NCBI GenBank assembly: GCA_965661265.1
Contig: CBFIDE010000003.1
Location: 94,780 to 158,779, forward strand
Reading direction: 5' to 3'
Origin: CBFIDE01 sp965661265
Lineage (GTDB): Bacteria > Bacteroidota > Bacteroidia > Flavobacteriales > Schleiferiaceae
DNA: 64,000 nt
Shown piece after piece: positions 17,949 through 27,662 of this stretch. A program made the translations under genes and the position numbers. How positions within the stretch are numbered: position 1 is the first letter of the stretch; every line of letters begins with the position of its first letter. Below the pieces are notes generated by a model. That model did no database searches, was not told the DNA's origin, and worked only from the letters and a program-made list of their open reading frames with translations.

Positions 17949-19376
17949 ATGAAACTCAGCATATTTAAGCCTTCGATGCAAATAAAGCACCGAATTTATA
18001 TTACCAATGAACTATCGAATCTAACAGACTTAAGCCTAAGCCAAGATGAAAAGGCATATGCTGATGAAGTTTTAGGCGATGATAAATCAGGTTTAGTGCG
18101 ACTAAATAGGTATAATGAATTTATCTATATCGCTGTTCAAGAAATCGGGAAATTAGAGGCTTATCAGCTTAGCGAAAAGTTGAGACTAGCCGCCACTAAC
18201 ATCTTGTCTAATCTTAGGTCAGATAAAGCCTCAAAGGTGCTTTTAAAATCTTTAAGTACAAACTTAAGTATTGTAGATTTTGCAGAAGGATTAGCTCTTG
18301 CTAACTATCAGTTTATTAAATATTTTAAGGATGCTGTAAAGAAGAAATCAACACTTGAGGAGCTATGTTTCTCTGGGATAGAAGAAAACGATTTAAAGGA
18401 ATTGAACGCTCTAATTTCTGGGGTTTATCATGCTCGTGACTTAGTAAACGAACCATTAAATCACCTCTCTGCAGTTGATCTTTCCAATGAGGCAAAATCA
18501 CTTCTGGACCTTGGAGTTAAGGTTGAGGTCTTCAATAAGAAGAAAATAGAAAGCCTCCAGATGGGAGGAATACTAGCTGTTAATAGAGGTAGTCAAGATC
18601 CTCCAAGCTTTAGTATTTTAGAGTATAAGCATCCTGATGCTAAAAATTCTAAGCCCATTGTATTGGTAGGAAAAGGAGTGGTGTATGATACAGGCGGTTT
18701 AAGTCTCAAGCCTACTGCAGGATCCATGGATTCTATGAAAAGCGATATGGGTGGTGCAGCCGCAGTAATTGGATGTATGAAGGCTGTTGCTTTGGCAGAA
18801 CTAAATGTTCATATTGTAGGTCTTGTTCCTGCAACAGACAATAGACCTGGCGAAAATGCTTACGCTCCAGGCGACATAATTAAAATGTATGATGGAACTA
18901 CAATTGAAGTCCTGAATACTGATGCTGAAGGCAGAATGTTATTGGCTGACGCGCTCTCTTATGCAAAGAAATTTGATCCAGAATTGGTTATTGATCTTGC
19001 AACCTTAACAGGGGCTGCAGCCATGGCCATTGGAAAGTATGGGATTGTTGGAATGGGAACAGCAGGTACATCAAGCTTTTCTAAATTACAAGAAAGTGGT
19101 AAAAATGTCTATGAGCGTGTGGTAGAATTTCCTATTTGGGATGAATATCAAGAGCTGTTAAAAAGCAATGTTGCAGACATGAAGAATATTGGAGGAAGAG
19201 AAGGTGGAGCAATTACCGCCGGAAAGTTTCTTCAGCATTTCACTGATTACCCTTGGATTCACTTGGATATTGCAGGCCCTGCATTTTTAGCATCGGATGA
19301 TCATTATAGAAAGACAGGAGGTACAGGGACAGGTGTAAGATTGCTTTTTGACTTCTTAAAGAATTATAGTTCATGA
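17949..19376 (+). CDS. pepA: Leucyl aminopeptidase, M17 family
   Basis: Cytosolic dizinc aminopeptidase that trims N-terminal residues from peptides. The N-terminal macro-like domain (about 1-155) is weakly conserved. The catalytic domain shows VGKGVVYDTGGLSLKP (metal and lysine ligands, about 240-255), MKSDMGGAA, and the family signature NTDAEGRMLLADAL (about 327-340). 475 residues, normal. It overlaps pdxA by ATGA, so the two are translated together. Confidence 0.94.
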   Translation: MKLSIFKPSMQIKHRIYITNELSNLTDLSLSQDEKAYADEVLGDDKSGLVRLNRYNEFIYIAVQEIGKLEAYQLSEKLRLAATNILSNLRSDKASKVLLKSLSTNLSIVDFAEGLALANYQFIKYFKDAVKKKSTLEELCFSGIEENDLKELNALISGVYHARDLVNEPLNHLSAVDLSNEAKSLLDLGVKVEVFNKKKIESLQMGGILAVNRGSQDPPSFSILEYKHPDAKNSKPIVLVGKGVVYDTGGLSLKPTAGSMDSMKSDMGGAAAVIGCMKAVALAELNVHIVGLVPATDNRPGENAYAPGDIIKMYDGTTIEVLNTDAEGRMLLADALSYAKKFDPELVIDLATLTGAAAMAIGKYGIVGMGTAGTSSFSKLQESGKNVYERVVEFPIWDEYQELLKSNVADMKNIGGREGGAITAGKFLQHFTDYPWIHLDIAGPAFLASDDHYRKTGGTGTGVRLLFDFLKNYSS

Positions 19377-20428
19377 AAAATGAAAATCACAAATTGCCCA
19401 GAATAGCAATTTCAGTAGGTGATCTAAATGGAATTGGAATTGAAATAATTCTTAAAACATTTGCTGACGCTGCCATTTTTGAGCTTTGCACACCAATTTT
19501 GTTTGCCTCAAACAAGGTGGTAAACTATCATAAGAAAGCCTTGGGAATGCACAATTTTAATTTCCATGGGGTCAATAACCTTGATCAAATCAGAGACGGA
19601 AAGCTTAATGTGATGACGGCATGGAGAGATGATGTCCAATTAAATCTAGGAACTGCAAATCCTGAGATTGGAAAGTATACTTTAAAGTCATTATCCGCAG
19701 CATGTGACGCAGTAGATGCTGGTCAAGCATTGGCAATTGTTACTGCTCCAATTGATAAAAACAGCGTTCAGTCTGAGGATTTTAAATTCAGCGGGCATAC
19801 TGATTATCTTGAAGATAGATATGAGTCAAAGGCAGTAATGTTGCTTTGCAGCGATGAAATGAGGATGGCTTTGGCGACAGTTCATATTCCATTAAGTGAG
19901 GTAGCCTCTAGTATTAACAGAGATTTGCTTTTTGAAAGGCTCAGAGTACTGGAGCCTAGTTTAAAAGCTGATTTTGGTATAAGCAAACCAAGAATAGCCC
20001 TATTGGCATTGAATCCTCATGCAGGTGATAAAGGAGTAATAGGAACAGAAGATCAAGATGTAGTTCAAAAGGTTGTGGAAGAAATGACAGCCATGGGCAA
20101 ACTCTGTTTTGGCCCTTATCCATCGGATAGTTTCTTTGGCAGTCAAAAGCATACCAAGTTTGATAGCATCTTGGCTATGTATCACGATCAAGGGCTTGTA
20201 GCTTTTAAATCCATTAGTTTTGGCGAAGGTGTAAATTATAGCGCTGGATTACCAATAGTACGGACTAGTCCTGACCATGGAACTGCCTATGATATAGCCG
20301 GAAAAAATCAAGCTAATCCATCTTCATTTAGATCTGCCGTTTTTATGGCAATTGATATCGCGCGCAAGCGAGAATTAGATAATGAATTGAAGACAAACCC
20401 TTTAAAGAAACAAAATAAGCCTCGATAA
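19373..20428 (+). CDS. pdxA: 4-hydroxythreonine-4-phosphate dehydrogenase
   Basis: NAD-dependent, metal-dependent enzyme of the DXP-dependent vitamin B6 pathway; it oxidises 4-phosphohydroxythreonine. Motifs: ISVGDLNGIGIEI at the start, FSGHTDYL (metal His), LNPHAGDKG, MYHDQGLVAFK (metal His) and a SPDHGTAYDIAGK end. 351 residues. This pathway uses deoxyxylulose phosphate, which dxs in this window supplies. The gene lies just upstream of the DUF177-rpmF-plsX-fabH run, a conserved Bacteroidota order. Confidence 0.96.
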   Translation: MKNENHKLPRIAISVGDLNGIGIEIILKTFADAAIFELCTPILFASNKVVNYHKKALGMHNFNFHGVNNLDQIRDGKLNVMTAWRDDVQLNLGTANPEIGKYTLKSLSAACDAVDAGQALAIVTAPIDKNSVQSEDFKFSGHTDYLEDRYESKAVMLLCSDEMRMALATVHIPLSEVASSINRDLLFERLRVLEPSLKADFGISKPRIALLALNPHAGDKGVIGTEDQDVVQKVVEEMTAMGKLCFGPYPSDSFFGSQKHTKFDSILAMYHDQGLVAFKSISFGEGVNYSAGLPIVRTSPDHGTAYDIAGKNQANPSSFRSAVFMAIDIARKRELDNELKTNPLKKQNKPR

Positions 20429-20452
20429 CTAAGCTTGCAAGAAAAGTTTTAG

Positions 20453-20460
20453 TATCTTTG
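20453..20460 (+). promoter_or_regulatory. TAnnTTTG promoter element of DUF177-rpmF-plsX-fabH
   Basis: TATCTTTG lies 21 bases before the ATG at 20482. A TTG that could be read as an upstream start lies inside this box, which argues against that start. Confidence 0.6.
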
Positions 20461-20481
20461 CCGCCCCTAAGCATAAATGTG

Positions 20482-21018
20482 ATGAAAGACCCGCTTAAAG
20501 AGTTTAGTATCAAGTTTGTAGGTCTTGAATTGGGGGAGCATGAGTTCAATTTTAAATTGAATGATTTGTTCTTTGAACTGTTTAATTACTCTGAATTCAA
20601 CAATTCTTCATTAGAAGCAAAGTTGATTTTAAACAAACTTCCGAACAGGATGGAGTTGGGGATTAATATAAAAGGAATAGTAGAATTGCAATGCGATTTA
20701 AGTAATCTTCCTTTTACTATTAATCTAGACTCTGATCTATCCTTGGTTGTGAAATTTGGAGAAGAGTATAATGATGAGGATGATGCATTATTGATCTTAC
20801 CTAATTCAGAATTTGAATTAAATGTAGCTCAATATTTATATGAAGCAACTGCACTGGCTGTTCCATATAAAAGAATCAACCCAGATTTAGAGAACAGTGA
20901 AGAGGGAAAGAAAATGTTAGAAGTGCTGGAAAAGTATTCTCCGGTTATTGAAGAAGAAAAAGAAAGTACTGAGGATGTAGATCCTCGTTGGAGTAAATTA
21001 AAAGACTTATTAAAGTAA
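20482..21018 (+). CDS. DUF177 (YceD-like) protein
   Basis: 178 residues from the ATG at 20482 (MKDPLKEFSIKFVGL). DUF177 proteins sit directly before rpmF across bacteria and have been linked to 23S rRNA accumulation. Visible features: an N-terminal beta region, LQCDLSNLPFTINLDSDLSLVVKF (typical RCL-type core with one Cys), an acidic loop EEYNDEDDA, and a C-terminal NPDLENSEEGKKMLEVLEKY ending DPRWSKLKDLL, a standard family end. The longer frame from 20458 begins with a TTG inside the promoter and is rejected. 11 bases separate it from rpmF. Confidence 0.87.
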   Translation: MKDPLKEFSIKFVGLELGEHEFNFKLNDLFFELFNYSEFNNSSLEAKLILNKLPNRMELGINIKGIVELQCDLSNLPFTINLDSDLSLVVKFGEEYNDEDDALLILPNSEFELNVAQYLYEATALAVPYKRINPDLENSEEGKKMLEVLEKYSPVIEEEKESTEDVDPRWSKLKDLLK

Positions 21019-21029
21019 ATTAGACTAAA

Positions 21030-21221
21030 ATGGCACATCCTAAACGCAGACAGTCCACGACAAGAAGAGATAAGAGGAGAACCCATTATAAGGCGGTTGC
21101 ACCTACAATTGCGATTTGCCCTACTACTGGAGAAGCTCATTTGTACCACCGTGCTCACTGGCATGAAGGTAAGCTTTACTACAAAGGTAAGGTAGTTATG
21201 GAAAAGGAAACTGCAGCCTAG
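21030..21221 (+). CDS. rpmF: 50S ribosomal protein L32
   Basis: 63 residues, MAHPKRRQSTTRRDKRRTHY at the start, then CPTTGEAHLYHRAHW. This is the form without the zinc-binding four-cysteine set (only one Cys), as usual in Bacteroidota. It is co-transcribed with DUF177 and plsX, an arrangement that couples a ribosomal protein to fatty-acid and phospholipid genes in many bacteria. Confidence 0.97.
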   Translation: MAHPKRRQSTTRRDKRRTHYKAVAPTIAICPTTGEAHLYHRAHWHEGKLYYKGKVVMEKETAA

Positions 21222-21257
21222 TTACGACTTAGATAAAGGGTATAACTCCTTCATCTT

Positions 21258-22211
21258 ATGTTAACTATTGGTGTAGATATTCACGGGGGAGATTTTGCTC
21301 CCCTTACAGTTTTAGAGGGAGTCCGTTTGGCACTCCCTTCTTTGCATAGAGATACCTCTTTATGCTTTATTGGCGATGAGAAAGTGATTCTTGAATATGC
21401 AAAATCAAACTCTCTTGACCTATCTAAGCATTCCATAGAACACACTTCTGATGTTCTGCAAATGGATGACGATATCCAAAAGGCTATTCACCATAGACCT
21501 AAGGCCAGTATTTTTCTTGGCTCAGAACTATTAGCACAATCAAAAATTTCAGCATTTTGTTCTTCTGGAAATACAGGGGGAGCCTTAATGGGTATGAGCT
21601 CTAAGTTAGGTTTTATAGAGCACCTAAGCAGGCCTTGTGTATGCGCACATATTGCTAGACCAAATCAATCAGATTTGATTCTTTTAGATGTTGGATTAAA
21701 CTCTGAGACTAAAGCAGAATATCTAGTAGATTTCGCTAAATTGGGAGCCCTATATGCTAAGGAAAGTATGAAACTGAAGCAAGCTAAAATAGGTTTGTTA
21801 AACACTGGAAAAGAAAAATCTAAAGGCGAAAAGGAAGTTAGAAAAGCTTTTGATATATTGAGTGGTCTTGAAAGCATTGATTTCAAGGGTAATTTTGAAG
21901 CTTCAGAAATTTTCAAATCGGACATAGATGTCTTAGTTTGCGGGGGATTTGTAGGAAATTCAATAGTGAAATTTTTAGAAGCTCTTTATGATGCTTTAAG
22001 CGGAAGAGGCATCAAAGATGCTCTTCTGGAAGAATATAATTACGAAAATCACGGTGGAGCAATTGTTTTGGGTGGTAAAGGTGATATGATAATCGGGCAT
22101 GGCGCAAGCTCTGCTGAAGCAAATAGACAAATGATATTGCGGACGGAGAAAATTGCGCAAATAGGATTGTCTAAAAAAATTGAAAATGCATTTATAAAGT
22201 ATGGCAATTAA
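21258..22211 (+). CDS. plsX: Phosphate acyltransferase PlsX
   Basis: Makes acyl-phosphate from acyl-ACP for the PlsY step of phospholipid synthesis; a peripheral membrane enzyme. 317 residues. GVDIHGGDFAPLTVLEGV at the N-terminus matches the family DxxGGDxAP motif, followed by FCSSGNTGGALMG (about 98-110), LLDVGLNSE, LLNTGKEKSKG and a GDMIIGHGASS end. It overlaps fabH by 11 bases, so the pair is translationally coupled. Confidence 0.96.
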   Translation: MLTIGVDIHGGDFAPLTVLEGVRLALPSLHRDTSLCFIGDEKVILEYAKSNSLDLSKHSIEHTSDVLQMDDDIQKAIHHRPKASIFLGSELLAQSKISAFCSSGNTGGALMGMSSKLGFIEHLSRPCVCAHIARPNQSDLILLDVGLNSETKAEYLVDFAKLGALYAKESMKLKQAKIGLLNTGKEKSKGEKEVRKAFDILSGLESIDFKGNFEASEIFKSDIDVLVCGGFVGNSIVKFLEALYDALSGRGIKDALLEEYNYENHGGAIVLGGKGDMIIGHGASSAEANRQMILRTEKIAQIGLSKKIENAFIKYGN

Positions 22212-23196
22212 GGCAGCAATTACAGGTGTTGGTGGATACATTCCAGAGTATAAATTGACCAATAAAATATTGGAATCAATGGTAGATACCAATGATGAAT
22301 GGATCACCTCAAGAACTGGAATTAAAGAAAGACGAATTCTGAAAGAAGAAGGTAAGGGCTCTTCATATATGGGTATCAAGGCTGTTCAAGAATTAATGGA
22401 GAAAACTGGCCTGAAGGCTGAAGAGATAGATTTATTAATATTTTCAACTGCCACAGCAGATATGCCGGTGGCAAGTAACTCTGCGTATTTGTGTTCTGAG
22501 CTTGGAGCAACTAATGCTTGGGGTTTTGACCTTCAAGCAGCATGCTCAGGTTTTCTATATGGCCTAGCAACTGGATCTCAATTTATTGAAACAGGTAAGT
22601 ATAAGAAGGTAGTAGTGGTAGGAGCAGATAAAATGTCTTCTATAATTGATTATACAGATAGATCAACTTGTATCATTTTTGGTGATGGTGCAGGGGCTGT
22701 TTTGCTTGAGCCAAATGAAGAGGGCTATGGAGTTCAAGATTCAATTTTAAGGTCTGATGGTATGGGAAGAGATTTCTTAAACATCAAATCAGGGGGTAGT
22801 ATATCTCCACCAACTGAGGAAACAGTAAAGAATAAAGAACACTTTGTTCATCAAGAAGGACAGCAAGTATTTAAATTTGCGGTTTCCAATATGGCCGAAG
22901 TTTCTGCTCAGATTATGGAAAGAAATAAGCTTGAAAGTGATGATATTGCTTGGCTTGTTCCTCATCAAGCCAACCTTAGGATTATCAGTGCTACTGCTAA
23001 AAGAATGGGCATTGAAGACGATAAAGTAATGATCAATATTGATCGTTATGGGAATACTACAAATGGAACTTTACCATTATGTTTGTGGGATTATGAGAAA
23101 AAACTAATGAAAGGAGACAACATTGTCTTCTCTGCATTTGGTGGAGGATTCACATGGGGATCAGTCTACCTTAAATGGGCATATGACCCGAAATAA
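22201..23196 (+). CDS. fabH: 3-oxoacyl-ACP synthase III (KAS III)
   Basis: Condenses acetyl-CoA, or branched acyl-CoA, with malonyl-ACP to start fatty acid synthesis. The 331 residues contain the catalytic triad: Cys in QAACSGFLYG (Cys115), His in VPHQANLRI (about 257) and Asn in GNTTNGTLP (about 287). The start lies inside plsX (11-base overlap). It is followed, after 41 bases containing a promoter box, by accB. Confidence 0.96.
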   Translation: MAIKAAITGVGGYIPEYKLTNKILESMVDTNDEWITSRTGIKERRILKEEGKGSSYMGIKAVQELMEKTGLKAEEIDLLIFSTATADMPVASNSAYLCSELGATNAWGFDLQAACSGFLYGLATGSQFIETGKYKKVVVVGADKMSSIIDYTDRSTCIIFGDGAGAVLLEPNEEGYGVQDSILRSDGMGRDFLNIKSGGSISPPTEETVKNKEHFVHQEGQQVFKFAVSNMAEVSAQIMERNKLESDDIAWLVPHQANLRIISATAKRMGIEDDKVMINIDRYGNTTNGTLPLCLWDYEKKLMKGDNIVFSAFGGGFTWGSVYLKWAYDPK

Positions 23197-23214
23197 TAAT
23201 TTTATAAATTTGTT

Positions 23215-23222
23215 AACCACAC
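23215..23222 (+). promoter_or_regulatory. TAnnTTTG promoter element of accB-accC
   Basis: TAAATTTG lies 15 bases before the accB ATG, so accBC can be transcribed separately from fabH. An AAAGGA ribosome binding site precedes the ATG. Confidence 0.55.
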
Positions 23223-23237
23223 CCAAAAACAAAGGAT

Positions 23238-23723
23238 ATGGATATTAAGGAAATTCAGAATTTAATAAAATTTGTTGCTCGTTCAGGCGCAGCAGAGGTT
23301 AATCTTGAAACAGAAAACTTTAAGATTAATATAAAAACAGATGCGGCTTATAAAGAAGCAGGTGTGCCACAAATTATTTCAATGCCTCAAGCACAACAGG
23401 CTCCGGCAGCTGTTCCAGCTCCAGCTTCCGCACCTGCACCTGCAGAGGCAGCCCCAGTAGTAGACGCAGATGATGATTCAAAATATGTAGTTATCAAGTC
23501 ACCAATGATTGGTTCTTTCTATAGAAGACCTAGTCCTGATAAGGATCTTTTTGTAAATGTTGGAGATGAAATCACTGTAGGATCTGTAGTTTGTATTATT
23601 GAAGCAATGAAGCTTTTCAATGAAATTGAAAGTGAAGTAAGCGGTAAGATTGTTAAAATATTGGTAGATGATCAAACTCCTGTGGAATATGATCAACCTC
23701 TATTCCTAGTTGATCCAAGCTAA
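23238..23723 (+). CDS. accB: Acetyl-CoA carboxylase biotin carboxyl carrier protein
   Basis: Carries biotin between the carboxylase and transferase halves of acetyl-CoA carboxylase. 161 residues: a short N-terminal helix, an Ala/Pro-rich flexible linker (about 50-75), then the biotinyl domain with thumb residues near SPMIGSFYRRPSPDKD and the biotinylation motif EAMKL (Lys about 125). Followed 36 bases later by accC. Confidence 0.97.
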   Translation: MDIKEIQNLIKFVARSGAAEVNLETENFKINIKTDAAYKEAGVPQIISMPQAQQAPAAVPAPASAPAPAEAAPVVDADDDSKYVVIKSPMIGSFYRRPSPDKDLFVNVGDEITVGSVVCIIEAMKLFNEIESEVSGKIVKILVDDQTPVEYDQPLFLVDPS

Positions 23724-23759
23724 ATTGGATTAATATATTTCTGAACTAATAAGAAATTT

Positions 23760-25097
23760 ATGTTTAAAAAAATACTAGTGGCCAATAGAGGTGAAATTGC
23801 GCTTAGAGTAATTCGTACCTGTAAAGAAATGGGCATCAAGACGGTGGCTGTGTACAGTACCGCAGATAAAGATAGTTTGCATGTTAGGTTTGCTGATGAA
23901 GCGGTATGTATTGGCGCACCGGCAGGTAAAGACTCCTACTTAAATATCCCAAGCTTAATTGCTGCATGTGAAATCACAAACGCTGATGCAGTACATCCTG
24001 GTTATGGTTTCCTTTCTGAAAACTCAAAGTTTTCAAGAATATGTGCTGAGAATGGTCTCAAGTTTATCGGGCCTGACCCAGAAATGATAGATAGAATGGG
24101 GGATAAGGCAACTGCAAAACAAACCATGAAAGAAGCTGGTGTTCCTACTATTCCGGGATCCGAAGGCCTTTTAGAAAGTTTTGAAGAAACCGAGGCCTTG
24201 GCTGATGAAGTAGGATATCCTGTTATGCTTAAAGCAACTGCCGGCGGCGGAGGTAAAGGAATGCGTGCTGTTTGGAAGAAGAGTGAACTGAAAAAGGCTT
24301 GGGATTCTGCAAGACAAGAAGCAGGAGCGGCCTTTGGCAATGATGGAATGTATATGGAAAAGCTGATTGAAGAGCCAAGACATATAGAAATTCAAATTGT
24401 TGGAGATTCTACTGGAAAGGCATGTCACTTATCTGAAAGAGATTGCTCTATTCAAAGGAGGCATCAAAAACTAACAGAAGAAACACCTTCTCCTTTTATG
24501 ACTAAGGAGCTAAGGAAGAAAATGGGAGCTGCGGCCGTAAAGGCATCTGAATATATTAAGTATGAAGGCGCAGGAACTATTGAGTTTTTGGTAGATAAGC
24601 ATAGAAACTTCTACTTTATGGAAATGAATACTCGTATCCAAGTAGAGCACCCTATTACGGAACAGGTAATTGACTATGATTTAATTCGTGAGCAAATAAA
24701 AGTTGCGGCTGGTATTCCTATCAGTGGTAAGAATTATGAGCCTAAATTACACTCAATTGAGTGTAGAATAAATGCGGAAGATCCAGCTAATGGGTTTAGA
24801 CCTTCTCCAGGAAGGATTACCACATTCCATGCTCCTGGCGGTCATGGAATAAGACTAGACACTCATGTTTATGCGGGTTATACGATTCCTCCTTTCTACG
24901 ATTCTATGATTGCAAAGTTGATTACAACTGCGCAAACCAGAAGTGAGGCAATTGATAAAATGAAAAGAGCTTTAGATGAGTTTGTTATTGAAGGTGTAAA
25001 AACAACAATTCCTTTCCACAGGCAATTGATGGAAAATCCTGAATATTTATCAGGAAATTACACTACCAAATTCATGGAAGACTTTGTTCTTAAATAA
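23760..25097 (+). CDS. accC: Acetyl-CoA carboxylase biotin carboxylase subunit
   Basis: ATP-grasp enzyme that carboxylates the biotin on AccB. The 445 residues start MFKKILVANRGEIALRVIR, with HPGYGFLSEN (about 80-89), the ATP loop AGGGGKGMR (about 161-169), ERDCSIQRRHQKL (about 226-238), FYFMEMNTRIQVEHP (metal and catalytic residues) and ECRINAEDP. Complete, last in the accBC operon and followed by a strong terminator. Confidence 0.98.
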   Translation: MFKKILVANRGEIALRVIRTCKEMGIKTVAVYSTADKDSLHVRFADEAVCIGAPAGKDSYLNIPSLIAACEITNADAVHPGYGFLSENSKFSRICAENGLKFIGPDPEMIDRMGDKATAKQTMKEAGVPTIPGSEGLLESFEETEALADEVGYPVMLKATAGGGGKGMRAVWKKSELKKAWDSARQEAGAAFGNDGMYMEKLIEEPRHIEIQIVGDSTGKACHLSERDCSIQRRHQKLTEETPSPFMTKELRKKMGAAAVKASEYIKYEGAGTIEFLVDKHRNFYFMEMNTRIQVEHPITEQVIDYDLIREQIKVAAGIPISGKNYEPKLHSIECRINAEDPANGFRPSPGRITTFHAPGGHGIRLDTHVYAGYTIPPFYDSMIAKLITTAQTRSEAIDKMKRALDEFVIEGVKTTIPFHRQLMENPEYLSGNYTTKFMEDFVLK

Positions 25098-25098
25098 T

Positions 25099-25128
25099 AA
25101 AAAAGCCCCTTAATTAAGGGGCTTTTTT
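25099..25128. terminator. Bidirectional terminator between accC and surface-protein gene
   Basis: A perfect palindrome, AAAAAAGCCCC-TTAATTAA-GGGGCTTTTTT, lies in the 40-base gap between two convergent genes and can serve both. Confidence 0.9.
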
Positions 25129-25137
25129 ATTATCAAT

Positions 25138-27429
25138 TTATCTGCTTCCACTAGCAAGGGTAATTTGACCATTTCTAATTTCAGACATTCCGGTTTCTTG
25201 ATCGCTAAAGTCGATAGAGTAGAAGTATACACCATCAGGTAATAATTGTCCATTAGCATCTGAACCATCCCATCCTATAACATCATTATTCAATTTATGG
25301 AACTCTGGGCTACTAAATACTAGAGCTCCATTTCTATCGTATACGCTTAACGCGATATCACTATAAGGCTTAGCTCCTGGCTTAATCCAGAAACGATCAT
25401 TAGAGCCATCATTATTTGGAGTAAACACATTAGGGATATACTCAATAGTAGGAATTCTTGGCGGATCGTATACGATACCATAGTTCAACCAATTAGACTC
25501 TGACCTCCAAGTAGGGTCATTAGGATCAATGGCTTCCACTTTGAAGAAGTAAAGTCCTGAATTAGTTTCATCCGGTTCAGGAATATCAGTAAGTCTACTT
25601 AAGGCTCCACCAACATTCTCCAGTAAAGTCCAATTAATGCTGACTAAAGAGGTGTCATATTTACCTCTAAAGACTTCATATTGAGCATTAGGCCAACCAT
25701 CATAATTATTCCACTCTAGATTCACTGTTTGGCCCTGTCTTAAAGTGTCTAAAGTATAGAGAACAACAGAGTTGATAAAATTAGTTGGTGCTCTTCTCTT
25801 GCCATTAAATTGCCCTTGAATCATGTATTGATAGATTTGATTATCAACATCCCAACCTATTAAGCCAGTATCTAGATAAGAGCGTGCGTTTACATCTTGC
25901 ACATCAGCAATCTCATAGAATACTTGATCATTATTAGATCTGAGTATCTTCCAACTATCAAAGAGCGAAGCATCGTAGGTAGTGTCATTGGCTCTCCAGA
26001 AAATTTCAATATTCTCATCAAGGTTAACTGTCACATTTTCTAGCTCATAGTCTAGATCAGGACAATTATTTACTCTAATGATCATCGCATAGTAATCAAT
26101 CAAGGCAAAACCACAACGATTGGTCAGTGTATTTCCATCATTACCAGTTTTTACATAGAGAAGATAATCTCCATTAACGTCTAGGGTTTTATATAGAGCA
26201 AGCTTAATCTGTTCCGTAGTTAAATCAGGTCTACACTGATCAATAATGTCAATGATAGGTCTTGCAATACTATCAGGACCCACTAAACGGAAGTCAGTTG
26301 GAACTATCGTTTCACAGAGAACATCCACATCAAAGTCCAGAGTAAGTTCACTATCAAAGCAGTTGTACGGAATAACAGGAAGAGTATAAAAAACTGAACT
26401 TCCAGAACCTACACTATCATTATTAAATGAAGGCACACCATAGATAGCGTCTAAGGTATCACCAGAGAATTGCTCAAGAGTATTACCTGTACCAGAGCCG
26501 ATCACAATCTTAGGACCGTCAGCCACACCACTTTTACAATTAGCAGCAATCACTACCTGCATATCTCTAACAGAGTTACCAATATTTTTCCAAACTAAGG
26601 CAGCAGTATCAAAACGATACTCATTAATATCTACTCTAATTACTACTACTTCTGCTTGAGAAGGAGTAAATCTAAAAGCACCATTAGCGTGGTCGATATT
26701 GATACCATTAGTTGTAGTCATTGGATTAGACTGAGTATAGCCTCCTGAAAAAGGAATATCTACTCCTGTAACAGGACATCCAAAGCTTGTATATTCTTGT
26801 GGTGTTCCAAAGTCATAGTATAGAGAATCGCCATCAGGCTCAATAGCAGCTTGTGACCAAACGAAAGGCTTACCAACACAAAATGTTTTGGCTGCTTCAG
26901 TTACAAACTGTGGAGAAGTATTTGGACCAAAGCGGTTATTAAGCTTGGCTTCAACATACATATCTCTACTTCCAGGACTCACTAGATTACTAATAGCATT
27001 ATTTCTACAGCAAGAGGCCCAAGAAAAAGTCCAGTCGCCTAAACAGCTTAAGGTTGTTGTACCTCTCCATACATGTTTTGAAATATCAACTAAATTTGTA
27101 TTATTTGGATCACTATTATCAGCACATTCTTGCAAACCGTCTACTGCCCAACCCAAATTACCGCCGCTACCTGGGTTTCCAGTTGGAGGTGCAATCTTAG
27201 GAAGGGAAACGTTTGCGCTTGACCCACAAGACCCACTAACACATACATTTTGATTACCTGCACCAATACCCGCGCCGCTATTATCTCTATAGACAATAAG
27301 GGTTATTTCATATTGATTACCAGAAATATGCTTATAAGTAATTTCAGCACCTGCGTAGTGTGTTGCTTTTAATTCAGTTCCAAAGCTGAAAGCAAATACG
27401 ATTATTAAACTTAAAATAATTTTTTTCAT
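25138..27429 (-). CDS. Secreted surface protein with gliding-motility/T9SS type B C-terminal domain
   Basis: 763 residues. The signal peptide (IILSLIIVFAFSFGTELKA) precedes an N-terminal domain opening THYAGAEITYKHISGNQYEI, clearly related in layout to the start of the protein at 15160-17817 (THNRAGEISYRW). Cys pairs (CVSGSCGS, SCCRNN) are consistent with an exported, disulphide-bearing fold. Beta-sandwich repeats fill the middle. The end, IPNVFTPNNDGSNDRFW (about 672) to GVYFYS, is the CHU-type gliding/T9SS domain. Function unknown beyond likely surface display. The ATG is directly preceded by AGAGGAG. Confidence 0.85.
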   Translation of the reverse strand: MKKIILSLIIVFAFSFGTELKATHYAGAEITYKHISGNQYEITLIVYRDNSGAGIGAGNQNVCVSGSCGSSANVSLPKIAPPTGNPGSGGNLGWAVDGLQECADNSDPNNTNLVDISKHVWRGTTTLSCLGDWTFSWASCCRNNAISNLVSPGSRDMYVEAKLNNRFGPNTSPQFVTEAAKTFCVGKPFVWSQAAIEPDGDSLYYDFGTPQEYTSFGCPVTGVDIPFSGGYTQSNPMTTTNGINIDHANGAFRFTPSQAEVVVIRVDINEYRFDTAALVWKNIGNSVRDMQVVIAANCKSGVADGPKIVIGSGTGNTLEQFSGDTLDAIYGVPSFNNDSVGSGSSVFYTLPVIPYNCFDSELTLDFDVDVLCETIVPTDFRLVGPDSIARPIIDIIDQCRPDLTTEQIKLALYKTLDVNGDYLLYVKTGNDGNTLTNRCGFALIDYYAMIIRVNNCPDLDYELENVTVNLDENIEIFWRANDTTYDASLFDSWKILRSNNDQVFYEIADVQDVNARSYLDTGLIGWDVDNQIYQYMIQGQFNGKRRAPTNFINSVVLYTLDTLRQGQTVNLEWNNYDGWPNAQYEVFRGKYDTSLVSINWTLLENVGGALSRLTDIPEPDETNSGLYFFKVEAIDPNDPTWRSESNWLNYGIVYDPPRIPTIEYIPNVFTPNNDGSNDRFWIKPGAKPYSDIALSVYDRNGALVFSSPEFHKLNNDVIGWDGSDANGQLLPDGVYFYSIDFSDQETGMSEIRNGQITLASGSR

Positions 27430-27662
27430 CTCCTCTGTAGTTATAAGAAGATAAAAATAAGTTTTTCCTTTTTATCCACAAAAGTTTACTTGCTATCATC
27501 CAATATCATTTAGTAAAGGGTGTTCTCAGCTATTTTACGATTTAGGCAACACCCAGAATGCCCTAGTTCTTAATTCAGAAACCCTTTTTGTCAAATCAAA
27601 ACTAATTAAGAAAGTAGCTTGAATATTCCTTATTTTCGCGCTCTGAGAGTATGATATATTAG

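Noticed and set aside
20458..20481. Longer N-terminus for the DUF177 protein from a TTG
   Set aside because: The TTG is the end of the TATCTTTG promoter box; the ATG at 20482 fits the family start.
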